From Varroa destructor (taxonomy: Eukaryota; Arthropoda; Arachnida; Mesostigmata; Varroidae): DNA of 64,000 nt. The stretch spans positions 30,531,778 through 30,595,777 of the forward strand of contig NW_019211455.1 in assembly GCF_002443255.2 (NCBI RefSeq), read 5' to 3'. The translations under genes were made by a program, and so were the position numbers. A model generated the notes under the pieces. That model did no database searches. It saw nothing but the letters and a program-made list of their open reading frames with translations, and was not told where the DNA came from. This document shows, in pieces, positions 37,473 to 47,339 of the stretch (positions within the stretch are counted from its first letter, which is position 1; each line of letters begins with the position of its first letter).

Positions 37473-37799
37473 ACAGTTGTAATTACCGAACTCTGAGCCA
37501 CCTTCCAGCTGTACCGTTGACTAACGATCTTTTACATGTTTCAGAGGGTATCATCAAAGCACGTTGCGCCCTATGGTGGAATGTTTGAACTCATTTCATC
37601 TCCACACTATCTTGCGGAGATAATGGTCTACACTAGTATAACAGTCGTATTGGGTTGTACCAATCTGACCTGGCTTCTCAGTCTACTTTGGACCTATGTC
37701 AATCAGATTGCCATAGCTCTCCTTAATCACCGATGGTATCAAGACAGATTTAAAAATTACCCATCATCCCGAAAGGCAATTATACCCTTCCTGCTCTAA
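31591..37799 (+). CDS. SRD5A3: SRD5A3-type polyprenol/polyprenal reductase, seven exons
   Basis: A membrane reductase of the steroid 5-alpha-reductase family, acting in the endoplasmic reticulum in the NADPH-dependent steps that convert polyprenol-type precursors to dolichol for N-glycosylation. Exons: 31591-31677, 34357-34448, 34646-34791, 35097-35143, 35243-35339, 37086-37267, 37545-37799. Phases agree throughout and sum to 906 nt, 301 residues (human about 318). Matches in order: LNLLDVVW, FLYGKLSK, IPKRCFTQFYEY, RRCYECMFVSVFSN, HVILGSVMW, SSKHVAPYGGMFELISSPHY, NLTWLL and NHRWYQDRFKNYPSSRKA. H279 corresponds to the His needed in the human enzyme (H296). Several hydrophobic spans fit a multi-pass protein. 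A pyrimidine-rich acceptor (CCCTTTCAG) 14 bases before the ATG suggests a 5' untranslated exon further upstream. Confidence 0.93.
31678..34356. other. SRD5A3 intron 1
   Basis: 2.7 kb, AT-rich. It contains one copy of the R1 dispersed repeat at 34128-34220, close to the acceptor GATTGCAG. Nothing else recognised. Confidence 0.7.
34128..34220 (-). repeat. dispersed repeat R1, copy 2
   Basis: Reverse-strand copy of the unit at 10628-10720 and 59748-59841. On the minus strand it opens AGGTTCGAACCCGG and ends ACGGCGATACTAGACG. It sits in SRD5A3 intron 1. GGTTCGAACC is a perfect tRNA-type B box and is self-complementary. Confidence 0.7.
34357..34448 (+). CDS. SRD5A3: SRD5A3 exon 2
   Basis: Encodes VPDVVVSAFLYGKLSK and ends ARISIPK plus two bases. 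The frame used here differs from the longest open frame over this stretch; only this one gives the family match and the right phases (0 in, 2 out). Confidence 0.88.
34646..34791 (+). CDS. SRD5A3: SRD5A3 exon 3
   Basis: Starts by completing Arg, giving IPKR-CFTQFYEYAV (family VPKR-YFSHFY), then a hydrophobic span and LIHNRTMK. Enters in phase 2, leaves in phase 1 at AAAG|GTATCA. Confidence 0.92.
35097..35143 (+). CDS. SRD5A3: SRD5A3 exon 4, 47-base micro-exon
   Basis: Encodes VPFAIILWTQLLLTVQ, a membrane span just before VARRCYE. It is short but has a strong acceptor (TGTTTGCAG), and both phases fit (1 in, 0 out). Confidence 0.85.
35243..35339 (+). CDS. SRD5A3: SRD5A3 exon 5
   Basis: Encodes VARRCYECMFVSVFSNV and MHMWHFAMGFIFYT, matching the family RR-x-ECLYVSVFSN block almost exactly. 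Donor ACTG|GTAAGT, phase 1. Confidence 0.95.
35340..37085. other. SRD5A3 intron 5
   Basis: 1.7 kb. It contains a copy of the R2 dispersed repeat at 35680-35795. Otherwise AT-rich and unrecognised. Confidence 0.7.
35680..35795 (-). repeat. dispersed repeat R2, copy 2
   Basis: Partner of 186-295. The minus strand reads through the whole repeat in one open frame (35587-35820), with FRAKKNVLVSVKVFPTPK where copy 1 gives FRQKRKFLVLLRVCLAPK. It lies inside SRD5A3 intron 5. Confidence 0.6.
37086..37267 (+). CDS. SRD5A3: SRD5A3 exon 6
   Basis: Encodes GVQYSLLSLALPV, then a loop and HVILGSVMWLVAVWLEYD and FRKNADGK, matching the family span before the NADPH-binding C-terminus. Phase 1 in, 0 out. Confidence 0.95.
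37436..37472. repeat. compound AT/GT microsatellite
   Basis: About twelve TA units followed by about five TG units, in SRD5A3 intron 6. Confidence 0.9.
37545..37799 (+). CDS. SRD5A3: SRD5A3 exon 7: catalytic C-terminus
   Basis: Encodes RVSSKHVAPYGGMFELIS through RKAIIPFLL. The SSPHYLAE and NHRWYQ-RF-NYP motifs form the cofactor and active-site end of the family. Stop TAA at 37797. Confidence 0.97.
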   Translation, partial: RVSSKHVAPYGGMFELISSPHYLAEIMVYTSITVVLGCTNLTWLLSLLWTYVNQIAIALLNHRWYQDRFKNYPSSRKAIIPFLL

Positions 37800-38060
37800 A
37801 GTAGATTGATTTAGGAATCCCAAGCTATAGTTGATTGACACATATGTACGCTTGGCTATTGGTTTTAGTAACTAGATCGGATCAGGTGTGTACTAACGAA
37901 GAACGGGAAAAAGCTAACAAGTAAGCAATAACATACGGGGCAACAACTCTGCGGCTTGAACCCTCCACTAAGCGCTAACTCCAATATTAGGACAAATACC
38001 ATAGCTTGATTTTAGGTTCCATCTCGATAGCCATACCCGGCCGCAGAGAGAGCCACAGTT

Positions 38061-38089
38061 AATAAAGGATTTATGTAACATAAAATAAA
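38061..38089 (+). promoter_or_regulatory. candidate poly(A) signals of SRD5A3
   Basis: AATAAA at 38061-38066 and again at 38084-38089, about 265-290 bp after the stop codon. Confidence 0.5.
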
Positions 38090-38302
38090 CGTGCTATCTT
38101 TTTAACAAAAACAAACGTATTTAGTCTAGAATATTCGAGCCTTTCTTCATGTCGACCGTATGCCGTTTCTTGATTAGATAAAACTTTAATTATTTACCGT
38201 AATAAGCTCCATTAGACGCGGGTTTGAAGCGCGCGAATTAATGATACTTCAAAAATGACTGATCCTTTATGGGAAATCGGTGTTGTCACGAGACGAATCA
38301 GT

Positions 38303-38342
38303 ACGTGCGTGCGTGCGTGCGTGCGTGCGTGAGTGCGTGCGT
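38303..38342. repeat. GTGC tetranucleotide microsatellite
   Basis: About nine GTGC/GCGT units broken once by GAGT. Strictly alternating purine and pyrimidine over most of its length, so able in principle to form Z-DNA. Confidence 0.9.
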
Positions 38343-40883
38343 ATTAAAAAAGTTCTGAAAAAGAGGAACTTCGTATACGAACCAATAATAAAGAATTCGC
38401 TGTCAAAAGATTGCTATCGATTATACACTTTTTAGTCTAGGATAACAGTAGGTACTATCGAAGAGCAGGTATTGCCGAAGCACAATATCTGCGTAGCAAT
38501 ATTTTTGTTCAGTGTATTTTGTATCGCCTGTAAAATATACCGCTTGCTATCAACTCTGCAAATGTAATACGCCAGCACATGCTAGCTAAATATTACATAG
38601 ACACGGTCACGAAATACCTATAACTATAGAGTGGTTATTGTGTCAGCATGCATTGTTTCGAAGGGCAAACCATAAAAAAGGACCAAATATTAAAAGTAAA
38701 GCTCTACTAACAACCAGCCGTTAAGTTAGCCTGTGGCACACTTCTCTGAACAACGAGTCAGTACAAAAGGATAGCTAGCGTATGTACTTGACTATCAGTT
38801 GTTCCTAGGGAAATCCATCAACAAAAAATCAACGTGCATGGAAACCGTGAACCTTGGTCGTTCCAAAGAACCAAGCTTCGACAGTGAAGTGGAATCAATT
38901 ATACTGGATGAACTACTTTTGCTAGGGAGAATCTTCACCTGACCCTTTATTAATCCTATGCGTTCGGCAAGTATTAACGATGGGACGACAGCCATCATAG
39001 TGGTCACTGCTGTCCAACTATTGTTAAGCAAACATAGAAATGATCTTTTTAATGACATTTGAAAATTAGTTTTAATTAATCTTCATTGTATCGCTAGGCA
39101 GATGTGATTGACACCTTCTAATATGTACCCTGTGCAGTGGTGATTAGTATTCGGCGCGCAATATCTTGGCTATAAATTTCACCTCAGTCCTTGTTTCCTC
39201 GTACGTCTGCAAATACCCTAAACTCCCCTTTGAGTCTCATAATGTGGCCTCATAATGTCTGATCTGAAAGTCTATTTACCGTCGGTACCTCAGCTGATCG
39301 TGCCTGCTGAACGAATACGAGAGACCTAGAGGCCGACAACAGATTAAGAATCGTCCACTTATGCCACCCTTACGACGGATACAACCGGAGCGGCCTTTAT
39401 CAACGGCGTTTTGTTCTCACTGTCCTATACAAATAACAATGCTTATTTGTGAGTCGTCGAATAAATGCGCATTTGGCTAAAAAGATCATCTTTTGCGTTA
39501 GCTGTTTCCGAAAGGAGAAGACTTAAATTACCCTTTATTCAGTAAATTATTTTTGAAAGTAGTTTTAGGTTACCTGAACTCAGTTGAGGATATCAACTTC
39601 AAATAGGGTTTAAACCGGTCATTTTTTGAGTGATTTATATCGCTTCGGTAGGCAAAAACAGTTGCTTTTAGGAACGTTTGGCGACACTGTCTCTATACAC
39701 ACTCCGTATAATAGACATATTTTACCTTCCACCGATTTTTTATGCCTTCCGACAAAGAAAAAACGAACTCAACACGTATGAAAATGCAAAAAATCTTCTA
39801 CTATATTATCTTCATTCTTACCTTCAACTACGAACGGTTCTCACTGGCATATAGTTGGCACAGCTGACAAAGACCGTCTATCGGCGTGTTTCGGCATTTA
39901 CATAGTATGTATACCTACTCCGATTTAAATTAATAGATTTCCCTTTTTGGCGATTGAATAATATGATTCAAATGTTGCTCATAATTGGCTTAGTTAAATT
40001 GTTTATGTCAGTCCTAGATCCTAAACTCGAATCTGTATATCTGTGTATGTATATACACGCTAGCAACCCTTTGAACCGGGTTACCGAGCTGTTATCTCCG
40101 TACACGTATTTACGATAAGCAGACTACATTATCAAATGCAGCGCGTGGCAACTAATTACGTAGAATTTTTGAAATGAAACAATTCCTTCAGCCACCGGTT
40201 TGACAAATGCCGGCGAAACCGTATTTCATCGATTAGAAAAATTCTATCCTATAGAAAAGAATCCAATCGCATTACTCAGGCCAGAAAGTTTTCGTCTATC
40301 AAGGGAGAGAATTGTTGAGAGAGGCAAACGAGCGGTATGCGTGTGATTTTGAAAAATTTCTTGAATCAACTTTAACTTTGTTGAATAATGTAGTTGGTCA
40401 TGAGTAAATATTTTTTTTATAGATAGATTTTTCGAATTAAATATTTTGACAGATTATGCTTAGCTGTCGCACGTACAATGTGTGTCAAATATTTACGATC
40501 ACGTATCCTTAAAGAGGCCTTAAAATTGGCCAGGCCATTTAATTAATTTCTTGAAAAAAACGCCAATCCCGATCGTTATCATCGTCATCACCAAATGTAT
40601 TAAGGGACATAAAAAATATGAAACTTAACACTATAGTATAAGGTATCTTACTTTGATTCCAACAGCAAATTAGATTTTCCTTGGAGAGAAAGACTGGGAT
40701 CTTTCAAAAGGTTTGAAGTCGTCAATTATATGTTATCGAATATGAGTATCGACTTCACTACTTATAAACCAATGCATTTTAGAGGTTGTACGATCGATCT
40801 GTGTAGTGTTTAAAAGACATCGAACTATGCATCCATTGTATAATCTTTCCCTAGCTGTCACAGTCGAACACCCTTATTTTTTC

Positions 40884-40895
40884 GGGGGGCGGGGG
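40884..40895. repeat. G-rich tract
   Basis: GGGGGGCGGGGG in AT-rich DNA; a possible quadruplex or sequencing weak spot. Confidence 0.6.
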
Positions 40896-42562
40896 TACTG
40901 AGATGACACGCTCTATGCATCTTAAAACATCTGCCTAATGGCATGTTGGCCCAGTTAAAGCCAGACGGTTTCCAGGACAAAGCAACGGTACTTTATGGTA
41001 AGACTCTTGCAGAATTTCTACGATTCGGTAGCAGGAAAGCTACTCGTAGCTGATCCTGAATGACAGGCAAGTGTTAATGCCGCGATTTCTCTGCGAGTGC
41101 ACATGGTCTGATGTATTAGGTAGCTAGGATACATTTAATGCAAATGCGTGAAAGGAACTAGACAATGTGCTCCAGAGGGCGAATTCGTTTTCACCTTTTG
41201 TACTGCTAACTTCGTTTGCTCTGTCAGATTCACTTCAGAGGAAAGGATCTAGATGACTCCTGTGACACCGGCTTTAGACTGTCATGTCACATGCTCGTTG
41301 TCCTTTCGCCGGAAATTTCAGGGATGGCAGCTATTGACTATATAAGCGTTGGTTAGTATTGCCGTTAGCTGCAAAGCTCTTCTAGATCTCATAATGAAGG
41401 TTGTGAGGTATGCTTGATTGACGTGATGGGCCACGCAGCCTTTTGGCGTCTCTCCGACGATAGAGTCTAAAACGCACTGTAACATACCCGGACCTTTCTT
41501 TACTTTAGTAATACCGTTAAATGCCTATTCAGTTGTTGTATTTACGAATGCAGCATCTACCCTTCTTAAATATGGGCTAGCGACGGCCCATCATTAGTTA
41601 TCACCAGCTGTGACTACCTTAATCAAACATACGATACCTTTGCATCATGTACATCTGTGATGATTTCCCATTAGTATAGTGATTAAGGCAATACCAGTGT
41701 GTTGCCTAATTTGTCCTGCGAACTACCTATGCTACCTACCTATCGCTTATCGAGCTATTTCCTTTAAAGTTACTTGGGATACAATAGACTCGTGAATTGT
41801 TGCAATCTAAATCAGGCAGGGGGTCACGACAAATTCTAACGAATTCTTTTGTTTAGCTTAGGCGCTTCGAATGTGACATGTGCTCGAATGATTGGGTGTA
41901 ATAAAATTAACTTACCTAATTCAAGTTATCATGCAGTCCTACTGCTGCCAAATGGGCAGTTTGATTTTTTGTTATCAATTAAGAAGTGAATAGCGGTACG
42001 GTTTGTTAACATAATTCGTAACGACACGTTCTCAACTAACCTAGGTTTTAACCTTGTGTTTTGATCTTGCGACCTACATTTTCTTTCTCCTTATAACACG
42101 GCTATGAATGACAGCCGGTGGTCGGGAGACCAGAAACGTCTAAAGATTTCCCTTGGGGCCTTGGAATCGCACCGTATTGAGATTACCAGTATCAGCATAG
42201 CCACATGGAAGAATGGCCATAGCTATATTGCTCCCAATATGCCCAACCCTAGGCCGGTTGACCGTGGCCGGAAACGAGCGACCACAGGGTGTCTGTTGCC
42301 ATACATAAATGCTCGATGTATTATACTTGTAGCATGATAGTGTCGTAGTTGTAGGTCTATTAAACAACATTCAGCCAAGCACCCCAGACTGCGTCTTGCT
42401 AAAAGATCCTTTACTGTAGCTTACATTTTTTATACATGGAAAAAATGCTTCTAAGCTCGCAACGAAATTTCGCCTTGCAGTATAAATCCGTCCAACATCG
42501 TGACCATATGCGCAAGATAAGGCGCCACATGTAATGATTCTCGCCATTTAGGAGCCTACTAC

Positions 42563-42580
42563 GGGGGGGGGGGCGGCGGC
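42563..42580. repeat. G-rich tract
   Basis: Eleven G followed by CGGCGGC, in otherwise AT-rich DNA. Confidence 0.6.
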
Positions 42581-45500
42581 TCTTTAGCTGATGAATGTTT
42601 GGCGTGCGGCTAACTGAGAATACGCCGCACTATAAAGTGTTAAAAAGACAGCGCTCTAGCTACATCGTGCCTTGTCTAAGCCATGATAGCAAATATAGTA
42701 GTGAGAATCTATGTACACCGATTTAGAACTATCCGTGACATTTTGCATGGCTCAAAACCTATTCCTCAAATGCCGAATTGTGTTCGAGAAAGGAATTTTT
42801 TTTAGGATTGTATGTCAGCCCGCGCAACAACTTCCAAAGTAGTTCACTTACGTGTTCTAATATTAATTACAAAATTATTATCAAAAATACAAAATGTATG
42901 TGCGTGTGAATGTTTTGAATATATGCATGATTTTAGTCTTCCGAGTATTAACGAGTGTTCCAGGACCTGTCCTGGAGTTTATCCGGCCATATCAAACGAA
43001 CATGCGTTTTTCGCTCAATATGCACCGACTCAGGTGGATATGCCATCCATGAGAAAACTGTGGTACCCAAACGTGGTATAGTGTAAGGACGAAGTAGTTG
43101 AAGCGTCCAAATTGTTCGAAATTCTATATTTTCCGACTGTCTGATGTCTGTCCGAGTCTGATGAAACTTTTTCAAGGGTTTTCTATTGACCCGACATTCG
43201 AAAGATTCCAAATAGTGACCCAAAGAAAACTGCAATCTGTAGCCAGTTTGTGGAGTTGTCATCTGAGCTCTCCTATGAATGGTCTTTCCCGAGGTTATGT
43301 CGCTTTGTCCTGAGTATACAGTGCCTACGAGCGTCTTCATGATATTTCTGTAGATTTATTGATGTTTTTTCTATACATCCACACTATCAACACCGTTGTA
43401 CCAACGGAAATCGGTGTTAACGCTGATCCTATACGAATTTATTGAACGGTAAGCTCCCCTAATCCAAAGAATCTGTTCCGAAACACAATAGCAAGCCTTG
43501 CAAAGTGATTTTTCGAGATTTGAGATTCAACCTTTTTTGAGTAATAAATTCTGCAATGTCTTATAATTAACAACTCTTTGACCTATACAAGGCCTTTTTA
43601 GAACATACATTTATATACGCCGTTTCGTGCTCTCCATATATGTGGTACTTTGCTTTGGTAGCGCAGATTAGTAGTAATATGGGTTACTCTAGTAGTGCAA
43701 AATGCTTATAGAAGACATCACACAAAGCGTCAAAATCGGATCAGCTGTTTATAGGTGTCCAGTGATTCTTGAAGACGTATCCATTACGTTTTTATAAGAA
43801 TTCTAAAATTTTTACTGAATTTATTTTAAGTCTTAGTGAAACTTCTCTCATATTCTTGTATACTTGTATATATTGATGTAATGATACAACACAGATAGGC
43901 GTTTATAGTGCAATGCCGTTACTCATTCAACATCTGGAAACCTGGTATTACGCCACCTTGATTCAATTAAGAACTCGAGAAATCCAGCAGTAATAACGCT
44001 ATTTTATTTCCTCAGAGCGTACTACGCGTCGACAGAAGAACAAATTCCGCTCACAGACAAACTAAACAGGTTACTAAGAGTCGAACAAATCTAAATACAC
44101 AGAAGTCCTAGTTAAATCTAGGTCGAAATTTATCTAGGTTTGGTGCCTACCTCTAAATATCATACGATTGAAGCTTCCGCCAATGTGCTGCATTCTCACC
44201 TATGTTATTATTCGATGAGTTCTCCAATGAGTACTACCAATAGCAGACTGTGGCATTGTTATTAACGATCCTCCAACAGATGAGGCAGCTTGGGCAGTTA
44301 GAGAAACACAAGAGTGACAACCAACGTCTGTGCTGTAGTACCAATTGGCAATCCCGATAGGCCGTTATAAAAACAGTTCTCAAGAACCCTGCGACGCGCC
44401 TATAACCAGCGGTTTAAATAATTTTAACCATACTAGAATATTCACATTGAATCAACCTTCTTCTAAAACTATGCACTTTTTCTTCCAGTTCGTTACATGC
44501 TTAAGGTACTGCTCTGTAAGTGGCGTACAGCTACAGAATTAGGTCAATGAATACGTAAAACTCTACCAATGCATACGCTAAACATCATAGATATTGCATA
44601 GGCGTAAACTTGCCACTTGGGTTTTTGACGATTTTTCTCATTTTCATTATTCTTGACCGATCTCGCAATTTAACAATCCAATACATTCCCGTGTAAGAGG
44701 CACCATATACTGGAGACACGATCAATTAACAGGGTTACATCTTAAATGGAATGGGGGTTCGATTGATGCCCAGATTTGCAATGTTGTACAATCGTCTTTT
44801 ACCAATGACCAATTACTGTTAGTTCACTTCTTAATTTCTAGTCAACTTTTGCTGCTTTTTAGGTGGTGTGCACGTGTTTGCCTTCCTTGCCAATACGCGT
44901 CGAAATTCTTGATTTTTTTTTTTAACCGAAATAAGAGTTGTCGTCAAAGTGTTGCTTCGTTGCCAGTCCCTGTTTGACTAACGGAATGGCTAATATAAGT
45001 ATTTATGAAAAGTCCATAGGATGAATGGATTATTCCGGCTACATTTACCTATAGGGATGCCACTGGGTGTTATAGGGCTATAGCTAGAGCTCCCCTTCAC
45101 TATGGGAGCCGCTTCAATATGGTCATTGGTTAATCTCTCTACCGTTTGTTTTATATGATTGTATAATTTAACCGTCCAGGTATTACATGAACTTTTAAAG
45201 CTAAGGAAGGAATTATATAACCACCAACTACATCAGCTGATCAAGCTAATAATCATATTTCAATTTTATAAGGTAAAATTATATTATTATTTGAATCTAG
45301 TAATCGAAAACTATTACTATTTATATCTGTTCTTGTTTCTAGAAAATAATTTAAGATATGTGTATTTGTAAGACCAATAGCATTGACAACCAATAATACT
45401 TGCGCAGTTTCTATTGCCTATTTTTGGCATGAGTTACGAGCTCGTATATTTCGATATAAAACACTTTTCCGTAGGTTTTATATAGTTTGATACGAGACTT

Positions 45501-45646
45501 ATCGTCGGGTTAAACCTCACAGTTTGGGAAAGCGTTGTTCGATGTAGTTTCTGTCCCTCCTTTGGCTGTGGTTGAGTGTAAGAGCAAAATCTAGTAAAAA
45601 TTGCCGTGGTTATCTCAGCAGTAGCGGCACAGAAACACGCGGCGAT

Positions 45647-46057
45647 ATGGTAGGTACTCTTGAGCCAGAAAGGCGCTCATCATCCAAAGACCGATGCTCG
45701 GGAATCGAGCGGACCCGAACCCGGCTGGTTAGGGGGGGGGAGAGAAAAGCAGAGGGCGAGCCGTCTGTAGATGACGCCGAACCGCAGAAACAATCACGAG
45801 GGCAGTTTGCAAAAGCTCGGGCGCTGTCAGGACGGCCTTCTCCAAAAGAGCAGGGTCAAATAGAGGAGCAAGAGGCTGCATGTGGAGGTGGGAAGGCCGG
45901 CAGATCGCAGACCCATGCTGGCCTGGTTGAAAAGGTGCAATCAAGAATACCGGCTCAGGATTTTGATCAGGAAGACGCGCAATTCTTGCGCTACTTCGCT
46001 ACCATGGCTAAACATATTATGAAACTCTTCTCTGTCTACTGGAGCAAACCTGAGAAG
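45647..46057 (+). CDS. gene A exon 1
   Basis: Basic, low-complexity N-terminal part followed by an acidic-to-hydrophobic helix (DQEDAQFLRYFATMAK). The donor context is AAGGTACGTG; gene B exon 1 also ends at GGTACGTG. The start Met is provisional. Confidence 0.65.
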
Positions 46058-47339
46058 GTACGTGCTCCTGGACTGCGTTTTCGTTGAACTTAATCAAGGT
46101 TTACCTCCTACTTCCTGAGAAAAACAAAAAAAATAGTCTAAAAACCGGTAGCTCACTATCAGACTTAAGTGGTTTTGGTGCGATCAGTGTGTGGTGTGGC
46201 AGGCTGGTATTACAATTATTGTAGAGGATCTTTCATCAAGGCTGCAAGAATCGACTTGGAGGACCTCCAAGACTTAGGAAAGCTATTAAAAAGTCCCGCA
46301 ATGTTATGTACCGTTCTAAGTTCAGTGGACTAAGATTGTTAGGTTAACGAAGCCTGAAATAAGTCGATGCATCTAGCCCAGTTGCCTAGTATATCGCGCC
46401 ATAAAATATGCGCTTATTTAAATAAGCGCATGTTTTATGGTGCGATATACTATATTTATTTATCGGGTATTTAAATACCCGAAACCCGCCTGCGTATTGT
46501 TGTTGTCAAGGAAGGCACGTATGACCAAAAAGGAAGGTTGCGTTTGACTGTCTAAATTTTTTGTAGATTGGTATTAAAATAAAGTACTAACAAGTGGAGT
46601 TTTAAATTTACAGGAGACAATAGAGGCCTTCCTTTGCCAAATCTCTGTCGGCGATGTCGACTTATCAGACGACGCCTCGCGTGATCGCATTATTCGGGCA
46701 ATCCGAAGTGGCCGATTCAATGTTGCTTCCGCGAAAGTGCTCTTCAACAGAACGATGAATCGTATACGAGTTACTATTCAGGAAGTTAAACGCGCCGGTG
46801 TTCCGCTTAGGAAAGACTTTGCCCTCTCGGTTCTTTTTCAGGCTTACCAGGACGTGAGGCCCGCGGGCGAGGCTGTCGTACAGTCCGACGGCGACCAAAA
46901 CCTTGCGCTGGCCGATTGTGACTATCATATTGCCGGTGGCGCGCTGGAGGTTGTCGATAGAGCCTTACAAGTCCGTGCAGAGAAAATACTTGCGGATATT
47001 GAAAGACAGATTTGCGAAATCGAACAAGACAGCGCGCTCCCCGCACCAGCTTCAGGACTTCACATCAACGAAGCTCAATTCGATCTCGTAATCTGGGAAA
47101 AAGCTGATACGCCTGTAAAAGTCGAATATGAAGCGGGATTAGTTTCTGAAGTTAGGTTGCACGTTAAACATAACGATGAACAGCGCGATATTAACTTGAA
47201 ATTTACAAAGGGTAAAACTGGGGAAGATGGATACCTTCTCATATTCACTGACAAAGCTAAAATATGGGAAGTGACTGTACTCATTAAATGGGAGTGCTAT
47301 CAAGAAAAGGTGCCCCGTGACGAAGAGAAACATTTATGA
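45647..47339 (+). CDS. unrecognised two-exon gene A
   Basis: Exons 45647-46057 and 46614-47339 join in phase 0 (AAG|GTACGT, TTTACAG) for 378 residues. I do not recognise it. Residues 1-100 are polar and low complexity, rich in R, E, Q, K and G. Residues about 105-137 look helical (FDQEDAQFLRYF then KHIMKLFSVYW). Exon 2 is helical to about residue 230 (RAIRSGRF, VLFNRTMNRIR, VVDRALQV, ILADIERQICEIEQD), then alternates like beta strands (FDLVIWEK, VSEVRLHVKHND, YLLIFTDKAKIWEVTVLIKW). No signal peptide or membrane span. Support is exon-like composition (GC above its surroundings), the length of open frame and clean splicing. The true start may lie upstream; the open frame extends back to 45572. 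A run of nine G at 45732-45740 within the coding sequence is a frameshift risk. ATTAAA at 47538 may be its poly(A) signal. See gene B at 55178. Confidence 0.7.
46387..46452. repeat. 66-bp near-perfect palindrome in gene A intron
   Basis: Centre between 46419 and 46420, no loop. Of 33 pairs 31 are Watson-Crick. The two mismatches (G against T at 46398, T against G at 46407) would be G-U wobbles if the + strand is transcribed, so the RNA would pair along its full length. It is far longer than chance allows. It could be a young foldback element or a structured intronic RNA. Confidence 0.9.
46463..46482. repeat. 20-bp perfect palindrome in gene A intron
   Basis: TCGGGTATTTAAATACCCGA, 10 bp after the end of the 66-bp palindrome and also without a loop. 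The two together look like one foldback unit. Confidence 0.85.
46614..47339 (+). CDS. gene A exon 2
   Basis: A 241-residue terminal exon opening ETIEAFLCQISVGDVDL. The first half is helical, the second half beta-like with a closing W (LIKWECYQ). Stop TGA at 47337. Confidence 0.75.
   Translation, partial: ETIEAFLCQISVGDVDLSDDASRDRIIRAIRSGRFNVASAKVLFNRTMNRIRVTIQEVKRAGVPLRKDFALSVLFQAYQDVRPAGEAVVQSDGDQNLALADCDYHIAGGALEVVDRALQVRAEKILADIERQICEIEQDSALPAPASGLHINEAQFDLVIWEKADTPVKVEYEAGLVSEVRLHVKHNDEQRDINLKFTKGKTGEDGYLLIFTDKAKIWEVTVLIKWECYQEKVPRDEEKHL

Larger units (their letters stand above)
37800..45646. other. intergenic, no recognised gene
   Basis: 7.8 kb. Apart from poly(A) signals, a microsatellite and G tracts listed separately, I recognise nothing. 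Open stretches at 38795-39058 (minus), 42104-42337 (plus) and 42948-43340 (minus, 130 codons) have no motifs. 41238-41371 follows a good acceptor but joins to nothing identifiable. Confidence 0.4.

Noticed and set aside
42948..43340. 130-codon open stretch, minus strand
   Set aside because: No family likeness, and the region is also open in two + frames, which points to low stop density rather than a gene.
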